Source: Filomicrobium sp. | Lineage (GTDB): Bacteria > Pseudomonadota > Alphaproteobacteria > Rhizobiales > Hyphomicrobiaceae | Length of the DNA stretch: 47,763 bases | Direction: 5' to 3' | Assembly (NCBI GenBank): GCA_030665765.1 | Contig: DAOUZE010000002.1 | Coordinates: 1-47,763, forward strand | In this document: piece after piece, positions 33,873 to 42,350 of the stretch | How positions within the stretch are numbered: the first letter of the stretch is position 1 | How the letters are laid out: every line of letters starts with the position of its first letter | Position numbers and translations under genes: made by a program | The notes under the pieces: model-generated | What the model was told of the DNA's origin: nothing | Seen by the model: the letters and a program-made list of their open reading frames with translations, nothing else | The model's database searches: none

Positions 33873-36182
33873 TTAGGCAGCGGAGCCACGCTGATAGGAG
33901 AAATTTCGAAACGCATTTTCCAAGACGCGATGCAGGTCTGGGGGGACTAAGGGCTTCGTCAAGAAGTCGTCGAGACCAGCCTCGAGGTAACGTTGCCGAT
34001 CCTCGGCAAAAGCATGCGCTGTGAGCGCAATGATCGACGGGCAGGTCCGTTCCTTTTCGTCGTCAGCGAACAAGGCTCTAATGCGTTGCGAGGCTTCCAT
34101 GCCATCGAGACCGGGCATAAAAATGTCCATCAGGATAGCATCGGGCATGCGCGCTGCCCCTTGCAGAGCGCGGCGCATGTATTCCAGCGCATCGAGTCCA
34201 TTTCGCACCGTGAGCGCCTCATGGCCGGCACGCTCGACGACCTTCACTGCAAGCAACTCATTGATTGCATTATCCTCAGCGATAAGAACGACGCGCCGTT
34301 GATGCGGGATCGTCGCTACGAGAGAATTTGGCCACCCTTGTCTAGTTTCTTCCCCGATGGGCTTCGGCTGACGTTTGAGCTCTTCATCAGACCGACCAAT
34401 CTACTCAATCAATGACGCTGGGCGAACGGGACGGATTGCATATCTTTTGAAGCCCGCTGAATGGAGTTGGAGGAGTTTCGCACGGGAGTTGATTTCCGTT
34501 AGGGCAACACCAACGGGATCCTTCGCCCGGAGGGTGGCCTCTTGCATGAGCACTGCGGCTTCAACTGGATCGGCTGTCGTGTCGACCACGACGCAATCAA
34601 AGCCTGTGCCCGATTTGCAACTGCGGAGGGCGTCCACTGCGCCGGCGAAGGACGTCTCGACAACCTGCAACCCGTTGGCCAGGAGTATTCTATCCATAAC
34701 ATTCCGCTCGATCAGTCTATCGAATGCGAGAAGCACGCGACGCGCCGGCTGGGGAAGGTGGACTTCTTGATCACTCTGCGGCACGCTGATCAATGCAAGG
34801 TCGGCGGTATATGTCGACCCGGCTGCAAGAGCGCTGATGACGCTGATATCGCCGTCCATCGCCAAGGCTAGGCTAAGCGAGATCGCGAGTCCCAATCCAG
34901 TCCCACCGAGCCTTTGGCCCAAGCCAGATCTGGTCTGCTCGAATTCCTCGAACAGCTTGGCGCGATCTGCCGCGGCCAGACCGACACCGGTATCTTTCAC
35001 GGAAAACAGGAAGTGCTGACGCTTGTTTGTGGCATCGGCGCCGGGCTCACACCCGCCCATCTCAACCGACAAGGTTATACCGCCGGTATCGGTGAACTTG
35101 ATAGCGTTGGAAAGCAGATTAAGGAGAACTTGACGCACTCTCGCTGCATCGCCGATGGATTCTTGCGGAACACCCGGCGACACCCTCAAAGCCAGCTCAA
35201 GGTCATTCTCGTATGCCCGAGGTGCCAGTAACTCCACCGCCGCCTGCACCGTGTCAACGATAGTGAAGCGCTCCTCACGTAGTGTCAGCTTGCCCGCTTC
35301 GATCTTGGAGAAATCAAGGACCTCATCGACTAGCGACAACAGGATGCCCGCAGATTGATGGATCGCACTGACGAAGTTGCGCTGTTCGTCGCTCAGCTTG
35401 GTCTCGAGCAACAGAGCCTACATGCCGAGGATACCGTTCTTCGGCGTGCGAACCTCGTGGCTCATCGCGGCGAGAAAACGCGACTTGGCTTGATTGGCGG
35501 CCTCGGCGAGTTTTCGAGCCTCGGAAAGGTTTTGTTGGTATGCGCATTGCTCGGTTATGTCCCTGCCAACGAGTTCGAACGAGCGTAGGCGATGCTCGTC
35601 TGCAGGGAGTCTATGGACCTGCCAGGAAACCCAGCGAGTCCTCTGCGGTGTCACGATCTGCTTATCCTCAAGGGCGCCTACTGTCTCTTGAAGCGGATCT
35701 GCGGTGGAAAGGACCTCCGAGGATAATGGTGAGCCCAACACATCCTCGCGCCCGACATCGAACATCTGGCAGAATGACTGGTTGGCGAAGGTTACGCGAC
35801 GCTGACGGTCTATGCGTAAGATTAGATCGGATTGCGCATCGAGCAATTCACCGTAGCGGGTTTCGCGATCAAAAACTTCGGGGCGCAAATCCTGCAGTTT
35901 CTCGATGCGCTCCTCAAGCCGGTCGCCAAGCCCCTTAAGCTGGTTCAGATCCGGTGGCGAAGCTGCCGCATCGCGTTGAAAAGCGGTGCTGTGGAAGAAC
36001 CAAAATGCCAATCCACTCAGAGCCGTGCCGAGAATTGCGAGCGCGTGCGCTGCTCCAAATGGTTCGGGAAGCGACGCAAGCGCTGTTATCAGCAGCAGCC
36101 CACCTAGCAACGCACACGCGTCGGGTAGGCGCGCAGCTGCATACTCCTTCAAGCGTCCGATACTGTTGACGACCGCGTACAA
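33873..36182 (-). pseudogene. Membrane hybrid sensor kinase (PAS-HisKA-HATPase-REC-REC) with two in-frame TAG codons
   Basis: One uninterrupted reading frame of about 770 codons broken only by TAG at 35420-35418 (codon 255) and 34403-34401 (codon 594). In order: two membrane helices (about 15-60), PAS domain ([20 protein letters not shown]), H-box [17 protein letters not shown], then the first TAG, ALLLETKLSDEQ, HATPase (NLLSNAIKFTDTGG, DTGVGLAA, GGTGLGLAIS), a degenerate receiver ending RPASLIE, the second TAG, and a full receiver (VVLIAEDNAIN, ILMDIFMPGLDG, DDFLTKPL). No frameshift is needed anywhere. I chose TTG 36182 after GAGG; the frame is open to 36371. Either it is decaying, or TAG is read through, or bases are wrong. 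Confidence 0.8.
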
Positions 36183-36471
36183 AAAGCCTCGCTTAAAATC
36201 GATCCGATGCGGCGTTGCATGCCCGGTCCGAGCCCGCGAAAACTGCTTATATGGAAATAAAGACTCGGTGCAGAGCGGTGTTCTGCACTTTGTAACAGGG
36301 CCATACGAAGCACGCGGATCGTGAAGAATACCTGAATGAGTTTGGTAAACGCCACTATTCAAGCGGCACAACAGAAAGCTTGGTTAAAGCCTTGCAATAT
36401 AATAATTTTTAGAGGCTTGTGAGAACTCGACCAGGCGGCACTCTAATTTAAGCCGCTTGCGAGAATGTGCT

Positions 36472-36678
36472 CTACTCATCGTCCAGATTGCGGGCCGCTT
36501 CGCGCGTCATCAGCGGGACGCCATTGCGGATCGGAAATGCGAGAGCTGCGGCCTTGCTCACCAACTCTTCGTTGACCCGGTCGTAGGTCAAACGCGTCTT
36601 GGTAAGAGGGCAAACCAGTAGTTCAAGCAAGCGAGGATCGGGTTGTTCGTTAGGTTTGTTAGGAGGATTGTCAGCCAT
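36472..36678 (-). CDS. Trm112-family (YcaR-like) small protein
   Basis: A 68-residue protein of the Trm112/YcaR family (PF03966-like). It has [18 protein letters not shown] at 16-33 and [20 protein letters not shown] at 38-57, the usual two halves. In eukaryotes Trm112 activates methyltransferases; the bacterial role is less clear. Only one Cys remains, so zinc binding is doubtful. ATG 36678 has AAGG seven bases upstream. It follows the LON-domain gene by 45 bp on the same strand, after thioredoxin; this three-gene order is common in alphaproteobacteria as far as I recall. Confidence 0.88.
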   Translation of the reverse strand: MADNPPNKPNEQPDPRLLELLVCPLTKTRLTYDRVNEELVSKAAALAFPIRNGVPLMTREAARNLDDE

Positions 36679-36723
36679 GAACTTGCCTTACAATTACCTT
36701 TGCCCACAGAACCCGCAGCAACT

Positions 36724-37407
36724 CTACTGCAACGTCCCGCCCGGCTCGCCACCACCTGACGCCATCTCCATCTCCGCCAAGGCGATCAGGACATCGGCAC
36801 GGGACTTCAAATCACTGGCTTCAAGTAGCGCCTGCTTTTCCTCGGGGCCATAGGGGCTCATAACGCACAATGCGTTGATCAGCATTTCGCTGGAGGCGCG
36901 GACAATGGAGTTCCAGTCGCCCTGCAGGCGGTTGGCGTCGAGATACTTGCGCAGAACCGAAAGGAGTCTCTCACGATCGACCGCGTCTTCACCGAGACCG
37001 TGCTCGAAATCTCCGGTAAAGCGGTCATAGCTGACGTGCATGAGCCGGAACGGTGTGTCGGCGTTTAGTTCTTCGCGCACCTGAAACCGAACGATGCCAG
37101 TCAAGGTGATAACTTGACGCCCGTCATCTAGTTCCTGATAGGAAGTCAAGCGGCCTGCACAGCCAACTGAGCGCAGATCGAAATCTTTGCCGTGCGGGCT
37201 TTCTTCGTCTTCAGCGCCACCCGTAGGTTGTATGACCCCAATAACCCTATCATGGCGCAGAGCCCAGTCGACCATCGCCAGATAGCGCGGCTCGAAGATG
37301 TTGAGCGGTAGCGATGCACGTGGCAGCAGTATTGCCCCGCGTAGGGGAAATACTGGAATCTCGGTCGGCAGGTCTGACGGCTTCAAGTAACGTTCGGCCG
37401 TTGGCAA
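36724..37407 (-). CDS. LON substrate-binding-domain protein
   Basis: A 227-residue protein that is only the N-terminal (substrate-binding) domain of Lon, without ATPase or protease parts. Seen are IPVFPLRGAILLPRASLPLN and IFEPRYLAMVDWALR near the start, IGVIQPTG, VGCAGRLTSYQELDDGRQVI and a helical C-terminal half. Such proteins may bind unfolded protein; the exact role is not known. The start is TTG at 37407. It lies between the thioredoxin gene (46 bp upstream) and the Trm112-like gene, likely as one operon. Confidence 0.88.
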   Translation of the reverse strand: MPTAERYLKPSDLPTEIPVFPLRGAILLPRASLPLNIFEPRYLAMVDWALRHDRVIGVIQPTGGAEDEESPHGKDFDLRSVGCAGRLTSYQELDDGRQVITLTGIVRFQVREELNADTPFRLMHVSYDRFTGDFEHGLGEDAVDRERLLSVLRKYLDANRLQGDWNSIVRASSEMLINALCVMSPYGPEEKQALLEASDLKSRADVLIALAEMEMASGGGEPGGTLQ

Positions 37408-37453
37408 TGGCCTGGTCCTCTCGCAGTGTCTCTAAGATAGATCCTATGGATCC

Positions 37454-38377
37454 TCAGGCGAATAAAATTGCGGCCAGCCGCTTGCGGCCTTCGATACTGG
37501 CGGGATCTTTGAAACCCCATGCGTTGAAAAGTTCGACAAGCTGCTTTCGTGCTGCTTCGTCATTCCAATCCCGCTCAGTCTGAACGATTTGCAGGAGGTG
37601 GTCGAGCGCCGCCGACTTGTCGCCATTGGCCGCGAGCGCCACTGCTAGATCGTAACGGGCCTGAGGGTCTTTCGGATTGGCCTCCACGTTTGCTTCCAAC
37701 TCCGCGGTCGGCGCAGTATCACCAGCCTTGCGCGAAAGAGCCAGTGCGGCAAGCACGGACTGTACGGATTCCGTCTGCAGCGCGTTCGGCGGGACCAAGG
37801 CGATGGTCTGCTCGGCACGGTCGTTGTCGCCGCTTTTGAGATAGCAACGGGCGAGGCCGGCCAAGGCATCGGGGTTTTGCTGGTCTTCTTGCAAGGTGGC
37901 CGCGTAAATTTCCGCCGCGCCTTGAAGATCGCCGGCTTCTAAGGCTTTCTCGGCAGTTTCAAGCACATCTTCCATGCCACCGCCGCCAGATTGGCGGAGG
38001 ATGCGCTCGACGAATTCACGCAACTGGCTTTCCGGCAAGGCACCCATGAACCCATCGAGAGGACGGCCCTCGCTGAATGCGTAGACAGTTGGCAACGACT
38101 GGATGCGTAATTGCTGCGCTAGTTCCTGATTCTCGTCGGTGTTTACTTTCACCAAACGAACCTTGCCTCCATAGCTCTGGACGACCTTCTCCAGAATCGG
38201 CGTCAGCTGCTTACAGGGACCGCACCACGGTGCCCAGAAATCGACTATTACAGGCACATCCTTGGAAGCTTCAATCACATCAGCGTTGAAGCTTGCCGTA
38301 TCTGCATCCTTGATCGTGGCTGCGACGTTCGCGGTGCTATCGGCAGCGCCCTGCTTCTTGCCCGAACCGAACAGCAT
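37454..38377 (-). CDS. Thioredoxin-domain co-chaperone (CnoX/YbbN type)
   Basis: A 307-residue protein with a thioredoxin domain (residues 25-135) and a C-terminal tetratricopeptide-like region (about 150-300). The active site is WCGPC (Cys52, Cys55) and the cis-Pro lies in IQSLPTVYAF. The C-terminal half has GDLQGAAEIYAATLQEDQQN and NPKDPQARYDLAVALAANGD, helical pairs of the YbbN type. In E. coli CnoX protects substrates from oxidation and hands them to GroEL; there the active site is SxxC, while here both cysteines are present, so reductase activity is possible. ATG 38377 follows AAGGAG at a good distance; upstream in-frame codons look non-coding. First gene of the Trx-LON-Trm112 set. Confidence 0.9.
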   Translation of the reverse strand: MLFGSGKKQGAADSTANVAATIKDADTASFNADVIEASKDVPVIVDFWAPWCGPCKQLTPILEKVVQSYGGKVRLVKVNTDENQELAQQLRIQSLPTVYAFSEGRPLDGFMGALPESQLREFVERILRQSGGGGMEDVLETAEKALEAGDLQGAAEIYAATLQEDQQNPDALAGLARCYLKSGDNDRAEQTIALVPPNALQTESVQSVLAALALSRKAGDTAPTAELEANVEANPKDPQARYDLAVALAANGDKSAALDHLLQIVQTERDWNDEAARKQLVELFNAWGFKDPASIEGRKRLAAILFA

Positions 38378-38517
38378 ATCTGCCTTCTCCTTGGTGACAG
38401 CGCGGCTCCCTCTTAAATGGTCAAGCATGCCGCACATACCTGTTTGAAATCTTTGTTGAGTGCGTTCTTAACACGCTTCCTGCGTTTTTTGAGCTTGCGA
38501 TCGGAATTCCTGTCCTG

Positions 38518-39030
38518 TTAGCCAACGAGCGTGGGCAGTTGCACGATCATCGGTTCGTGGCCACAAGCGCGCATGAACGCCAAGAGATCATCGCGGCCGA
38601 TATTGGTCGTAGCGGTATTTTCGAGCGGGTGGCAGTTGATTGTCGGGTGTTCCATCAAAGCGGCGTCGATCACGACGCTGACGCGCTGATCGGGATCGCT
38701 GATGAGGCTGAAGGCGGTGACGGATCCGGGTGTCACGCCGAGTACCTCCATCAGCAAATCGGGCTTTCCAAAACTGAGGCGGGCGCACTCGAGTACCTTG
38801 GGCAGAGCCTTGAGATCGATCCGCGACGTGCTTTCGGCGACGACCAAAAACAATCGACCCTTGGCGTCTTTCAGAAACAGGTTTTTGGTGTGACCGCCAG
38901 GCATCTCGCGGTGTAGTGCCTCGCTTTCGGCGACAGTGAAAACCGCCGAGTGCTCTTGAGTTGTTGTTTCGATCCGCAGCTGTTGCAGCCTTGCGAAGAG
39001 CTGTGCGCGCTGTTTTGGTGCGGCTGTCAT
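38518..39030 (-). CDS. YbaK/ProX-type prolyl-tRNA editing deacylase
   Basis: A 170-residue YbaK-domain protein of the PrdX/ProXp-ala group, which removes alanine wrongly attached to tRNA-Pro. Typical parts are HSAVFTVAESEALHREMPGG, HTKNLFLKDAKGRLFLV (the Lys of HTKNLF is the key residue), LLMEVLGVTPGSVTAFSL and VIDAALMEHPTINCHP. It is the freestanding form, without a synthetase. I chose ATG 39030; the frame is open to 39090. It lies 141 bp upstream of thioredoxin in the same direction but probably as its own unit. Confidence 0.9.
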   Translation of the reverse strand: MTAAPKQRAQLFARLQQLRIETTTQEHSAVFTVAESEALHREMPGGHTKNLFLKDAKGRLFLVVAESTSRIDLKALPKVLECARLSFGKPDLLMEVLGVTPGSVTAFSLISDPDQRVSVVIDAALMEHPTINCHPLENTATTNIGRDDLLAFMRACGHEPMIVQLPTLVG

Positions 39031-39157
39031 GGACAATGAGGTCGCTTTAATTGGATCTACGACGTTACGAGGTGACCCTCCCGATAGCACTAGAACGGCA
39101 CCTGGCCAATGGCCACCAGAAGGTTTGCGAACGCCCAGATGCTGTCTTCTTCCGGGC

Positions 39158-39186
39158 TTGAATTCTCACTGCACTTGCGTCATAAG
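39158..39186 (+). promoter_or_regulatory. Candidate promoter of tRNA-Gly
   Basis: TTGAAT (39158-39163) and CATAAG (39181-39186) are 17 bp apart, and the tRNA begins 43 bp after the second. The -35 is preceded by C. Boxes are only moderately close to consensus. Confidence 0.3.
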
Positions 39187-39228
39187 ACCTGCCTCACGCG
39201 TCAATCACCACCTCGTGGCGCGGATCAA

Positions 39229-39303
39229 GCGGATGTAGCTCAGGGGTAGAGCATCACCTTGCCAAGGTGAGGGTCGCGCGTTCGAATCGCGTCATCCGCT
39301 CCA
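39229..39303 (+). tRNA. tRNA-Gly (GCC)
   Basis: A 75-nt cloverleaf with encoded CCA. The acceptor stem is GCGGATG/CATCCGC with discriminator T, the D arm starts GCTC, the anticodon stem is CACCT/AGGTG with loop TGCCA inside TTGCCAA (anticodon GCC), and the T arm is CGCG/CGCG with TTCGAAT. It stands alone between prolyl-tRNA deacylase (leftward) and the ParA gene (leftward). Confidence 0.96.
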
Positions 39304-39375
39304 AGTTTCCTCATAGATATCTGTGCCTTAGCTTGACCCGGCGATCCACGGGGCTTGTTTAACTCCAGCTTCTAG

Positions 39376-40263
39376 TCAGCTTGCCACGCGGTTTGCAGCC
39401 TGCGTGTGAGCTTCGGGCGGCTGCAGTTTGGCGGGAGCTTCGACTATCCCATGCAGAACCTCCAGGCTCAAAGCGCGGATCGCTCCACCGACTGCTCCAG
39501 GATACTTGGCTCCGTAAGAGCGGTTCTGGGGCTGGAAGCGGGCAGCATCCTGCAGGGAATTGGCACGCGGCACGACTGCGTCAAAGCAGCGATTGGCCGG
39601 GTTGGACCTGAGCCACTTGATGTATTCTTCATCGGTCTCCGAGGTGACATCCCGCATGTTGATCATGACACCCATGTTCTCGGCGAAGCCCATCTCGGGG
39701 TTGAGTGATTTGAAGCGGCGAAAGACTTCAAGGCCGCAGACGGAGACATAATCGGCCTTGGTCGGAGAAATATGGAAATCGGCTTCGCGCAACCAACTTT
39801 CGGTGAGGACCGACAAGCCCGGAGGGCAGTCAATCAAGACGACGTCAAAGACACTGCGCACCGCATTGAGAACGTCGGCTATCGAATTGCGCAGCCTACC
39901 GTGAGCGCCTTCCTTGGAGACTTCACGCTCAAACAGCGTGAGTTGCATGTCACTTGGCATCAGATAGACCGAGCGCGCGTCATCAATGTCGGAAACATCC
40001 CGGATCACGAAGTCCGACCATTTCGCTTCTTCCTCGCGCAGCACTTGGGTGACGAGAAAGTCTACTATGGTCAATCCGTCCCGCTGCAGGCGGTACAGGT
40101 CGCTGACCGTCATCAGCATATTGGAGACGGTCGCCTGCGCATCGCTGTCAATGACCAAGACGTTTTTGTTGTGCTCGGCCGAAAGCGTCTCGGCCAAGGC
40201 CAGCACAAGCGTCGATTTGCCAACGCCGCCCTTGGTATTCATCACTGCGATGGTGTTTCTCAT
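39376..40263 (-). CDS. ParA-family ATPase
   Basis: A 295-residue P-loop ATPase of the ParA/Soj/MinD group. The deviant Walker A is KGGVGKST (K11 and K16), Walker B is VVLIDCPPGLSVL, and a switch region reads LVIDSDAQATVSN. Later SPTKADYVSVCGLEVFRRF is typical for ParA-like proteins that place cell components. No ParB or other partner is next to it, so chromosome partition is unlikely to be its only possible role. ATG 40263 has AGGGGA just upstream. It is about 175 bp downstream of the repeat-protein gene, past a terminator. Confidence 0.88.
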   Translation of the reverse strand: MRNTIAVMNTKGGVGKSTLVLALAETLSAEHNKNVLVIDSDAQATVSNMLMTVSDLYRLQRDGLTIVDFLVTQVLREEEAKWSDFVIRDVSDIDDARSVYLMPSDMQLTLFEREVSKEGAHGRLRNSIADVLNAVRSVFDVVLIDCPPGLSVLTESWLREADFHISPTKADYVSVCGLEVFRRFKSLNPEMGFAENMGVMINMRDVTSETDEEYIKWLRSNPANRCFDAVVPRANSLQDAARFQPQNRSYGAKYPGAVGGAIRALSLEVLHGIVEAPAKLQPPEAHTQAANRVAS

Positions 40264-40383
40264 TGTCCCCTGATTCCCTAATCCGCTCGCTCGCGAAATC
40301 CTTCCCGATCCTCCGCAACACTCAATTGCGCGTGGAATGTGGCAGGCACAGGGTTGCGACGCACGATAGAGCAGAAAAGCAAC

Positions 40384-40411
40384 AAAAAGGGCAAGACGAT
40401 GCGTCTTGCCC
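40384..40411 (-). terminator. Rho-independent terminator of the repeat-protein gene
   Basis: On the minus strand GGGCAAGACG (40411-40402) pairs exactly with CGTCTTGCCC (40398-40389) over a 3-nt loop, and five T follow (40388-40384), then a T-rich stretch. It begins 27 bp after the stop of the gene at 40438. Confidence 0.88.
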
Positions 40412-40437
40412 CTGGTTTCATTTGATGTTGCAACCGA

Positions 40438-41031
40438 TCAGTAGCGAGGGTGCGAGCGAACCCAATGGCGGCGGCCGGAGGGCACCGCAACGCGATGGCG
40501 GACCGTGCGATAAACCGCCGGGACGTGGACCTTGCGAGCGCGGGCTCCTCGGACGAGTACGCGCCGCGGGATAGTGCCGTAAACGGCCGGAATATGTCGG
40601 CGGATACGACGGGCAGGGCGCACAACGACGTGGCGGACAACACGGCGGGTGACAGCTGGAACACGGACCTTGCACATCCGGTCCCGCCGGAACAGGCCGC
40701 GACGGTGAACCCAGCGCGTTGTTGCGGGACGAACGACGACGGTTTCATAAACCCGACGCGTTACGGCAGGCACCACTTCGTAAGCCGTGTGGGCGGACTC
40801 CAAAAGCACGCGGCGATGAACCGTGCGATAACGGGCGGGAGCGTGCTCGTAATGCACGCTCCGCGGTTCGACCATAACGTCACGTTCAACGGTCCGGTAA
40901 ACGTCCGGGGCGCGAACCCTTTCGTAGCACTCGAGCGAACGATGACAGCCGCGGTCGAAAGCGGACGCGGCTTGCGGCATCAGCACTAGGGTGACCGCCA
41001 CGGCCGCTCCGGCGATTGCTCTGGTCTTCAT
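40438..41031 (-). CDS. Secreted Arg/Val-rich protein of about six tandem repeats
   Basis: A 197-residue exported protein. The signal peptide is AIAGAAVAVTLVLMPQAASA, followed by FDRGCHRSLECYERV (a likely disulfide). The rest consists of about six imperfect repeats of 20-36 residues. Each opens with a Pro-Ala-Val-Tyr-Arg-Thr-Val-like phrase: APDVYRTVERDVMV, APARYRTVHRRVLL, VPAVTRRVYETVVV, VPAVTRRVVRHVVV, IPAVYGTIPRRVLV, VPAVYRTVRHRVAV. The charge is strongly positive. I recognise no named family; similar proteins occur in rhizobia. The repeated strands could build a stacked beta structure in the envelope. ATG 41031 is chosen for the signal peptide. Confidence 0.78.
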   Translation of the reverse strand: MKTRAIAGAAVAVTLVLMPQAASAFDRGCHRSLECYERVRAPDVYRTVERDVMVEPRSVHYEHAPARYRTVHRRVLLESAHTAYEVVPAVTRRVYETVVVRPATTRWVHRRGLFRRDRMCKVRVPAVTRRVVRHVVVRPARRIRRHIPAVYGTIPRRVLVRGARARKVHVPAVYRTVRHRVAVPSGRRHWVRSHPRY

Positions 41032-41362
41032 GAGGCACGCAACTCCAAAATACATTGTGGCACCGCTCCGGCGCCTCGGGGAAAAGCCCAACTCTTTGGT
41101 GCCTCGCAGCGAAATGGCCGCAATCTACCCGCACCAAGACGCCATATTTTGCCGAAGGCCCCGCAACCTGTAGAGTATTGCTGTCGACAGCCTGACTGAA
41201 GTCATTAATCGTTACGTGGTAAACTCTATTTTGTTAAGCGTCAGTATAGTACACCTAAATCGAGATCTCGTAACGATTTCGTATCAATGAGTATTGGCCC
41301 TGTACTTAATCAGGACCATTTTAAACGAAAGAGAAACTTCGACTAACGGAAGGTTGACGCTA
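41032..41362. other. Divergent intergenic region with inverted repeats
   Basis: About 331 bp between the repeat protein (leftward) and the lipoprotein (rightward). ATCGTTACG (41208-41216) recurs inverted as CGTAACGAT (41269-41277), and CGAGATCTCG (41261-41270) is a perfect palindrome that overlaps the second arm. The stretch 41200-41290 is AT-rich, so promoters for both genes probably lie here. No gene is seen. Confidence 0.4.
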
Positions 41363-41941
41363 GTGTCGGTGCGTAGTTTAGCAAATGTCGGCGGATGGAG
41401 CGTCAGGATCGCGGTGCTATTCAGCCTCCTGGCTGTTGCTGGCTGTGGCTGGGGCGATCTTGCTAGACATGACCAGGAGGCGCGCGCCAGCTGGGCTGCG
41501 CTGACGGCCGCGGACAGGATCAACGTGCAACTGGCGGACCGGTTGCTGACTGGCAGACATAACTCGGTGGTCAATCAGCCCAAAAAGGAAGCACGGCTGA
41601 AGCGCGCAGTGGCGCAGCTAAGACAGCTAAATACCGCATATGCCGTTGATCTGAGCGATAGCGCTGGCATGTCGAGCTACGGAGCGGCGCGTCAGCAGGT
41701 GGTGGGCTCGCTCAAGGAAATCGCGATCGCACTGGCCAACCGAGGCAACGCCAATCGAGCGTGGAGATCGCGATCACTGCGGCGGGAATGCGAGGCAGCG
41801 GTTTTTCGGTCCAACATTGCCATAAAATCTTACAATGCGGCTGCGCGTTCCTACAATCGCATCCTGGGTACTAGCCAAGCCAAAGTCTCTAAAGCGCTGC
41901 TTTATCCCGGGCTGCGTCAGTTCGCGTTGCTGGAGCCGTAG
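41363..41941 (+). CDS. LemA-like lipoprotein
   Basis: A 192-residue lipoprotein. The signal peptide ends in LLAVAGC with the lipid-bearing Cys28. The mature part is helical and follows the LemA pattern loosely: QEARASWAALTAADRINVQL near the start and SNIAIKSYNAAARSYNRIL, then the Leu-Tyr-Pro-Gly-Leu-Arg-Gln-Phe ending, where LemA has its final YN...F block. LemA function is unclear. The start is GTG 41363, nine bases after GGAAGG. It is probably alone; pqqA begins 214 bp downstream. Confidence 0.65.
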   Translation: MSVRSLANVGGWSVRIAVLFSLLAVAGCGWGDLARHDQEARASWAALTAADRINVQLADRLLTGRHNSVVNQPKKEARLKRAVAQLRQLNTAYAVDLSDSAGMSSYGAARQQVVGSLKEIAIALANRGNANRAWRSRSLRRECEAAVFRSNIAIKSYNAAARSYNRILGTSQAKVSKALLYPGLRQFALLEP

Positions 41942-42155
41942 AACGGCTTCGCCTGGAGTTTACCGGTAACTTCGAGGCCAGGTGGCAGGACCGAAAACGG
42001 AATGAAATAACATAACTAAGCTTATGGAATAACGTAACACCCATCAGGTGAGCTTATCTTTCGCCGGTCAATTTCCAATTTCACGGCGTCCTCGGAAAGC
42101 AGTATGACGTAATCGTGCGGTCGATAGAGACCGATTAACCCGAGGAGAGATGATC

Positions 42156-42245
42156 ATGAAAGTTTGGAGCAAGCCGCAGGTTCGCGAACAAGAAGTTGGT
42201 CTCGAAGTCACCAGCTATCTTCCAGCTGAAATCGACATCATCTAA
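42156..42245 (+). CDS. pqqA: Pyrroloquinoline quinone precursor peptide PqqA
   Basis: A 29-residue peptide that I recognise as PqqA, the substrate from which PQQ is made. It begins MKVWSKPQVREQEVG and contains the EVTSY motif, in which PqqE joins the Glu and the Tyr side chains, followed by LPAEIDII. GAGGAG lies eight bases upstream of ATG 42156. A strong terminator follows 48 bp later, so it is transcribed alone. PQQ is the cofactor of methanol dehydrogenase, which fits the serine-cycle operon. No pqqB, C, D or E is in the window; orphan or duplicate pqqA genes are known in methylotrophs. Confidence 0.93.
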   Translation: MKVWSKPQVREQEVGLEVTSYLPAEIDII

Positions 42246-42292
42246 TCGATTTATAGCTCTTCTTCCTTGATGGGAAGAACACTGTTTTAAAC

Positions 42293-42332
42293 GATGGCCC
42301 AAGCAGAGCGCTTGGGTCATCGATTTTGTTTT
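42293..42332 (+). terminator. Rho-independent terminator after pqqA
   Basis: GATGGCCCAAGC (42293-42304) pairs with GCTTGGGTCATC (42310-42321) over five bases, with one G-T pair, and a T-rich stretch ATTTTGTTTT follows. It lies between pqqA and the converging GNAT gene. Confidence 0.85.
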
Positions 42333-42350
42333 GGGCACTGCTTAACGCCT

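Noticed and set aside
29343-36182. General reassignment of TAG to an amino acid
   Set aside because: At least six genes in the window end in TAG at the expected C-terminus, so TAG works as a stop.
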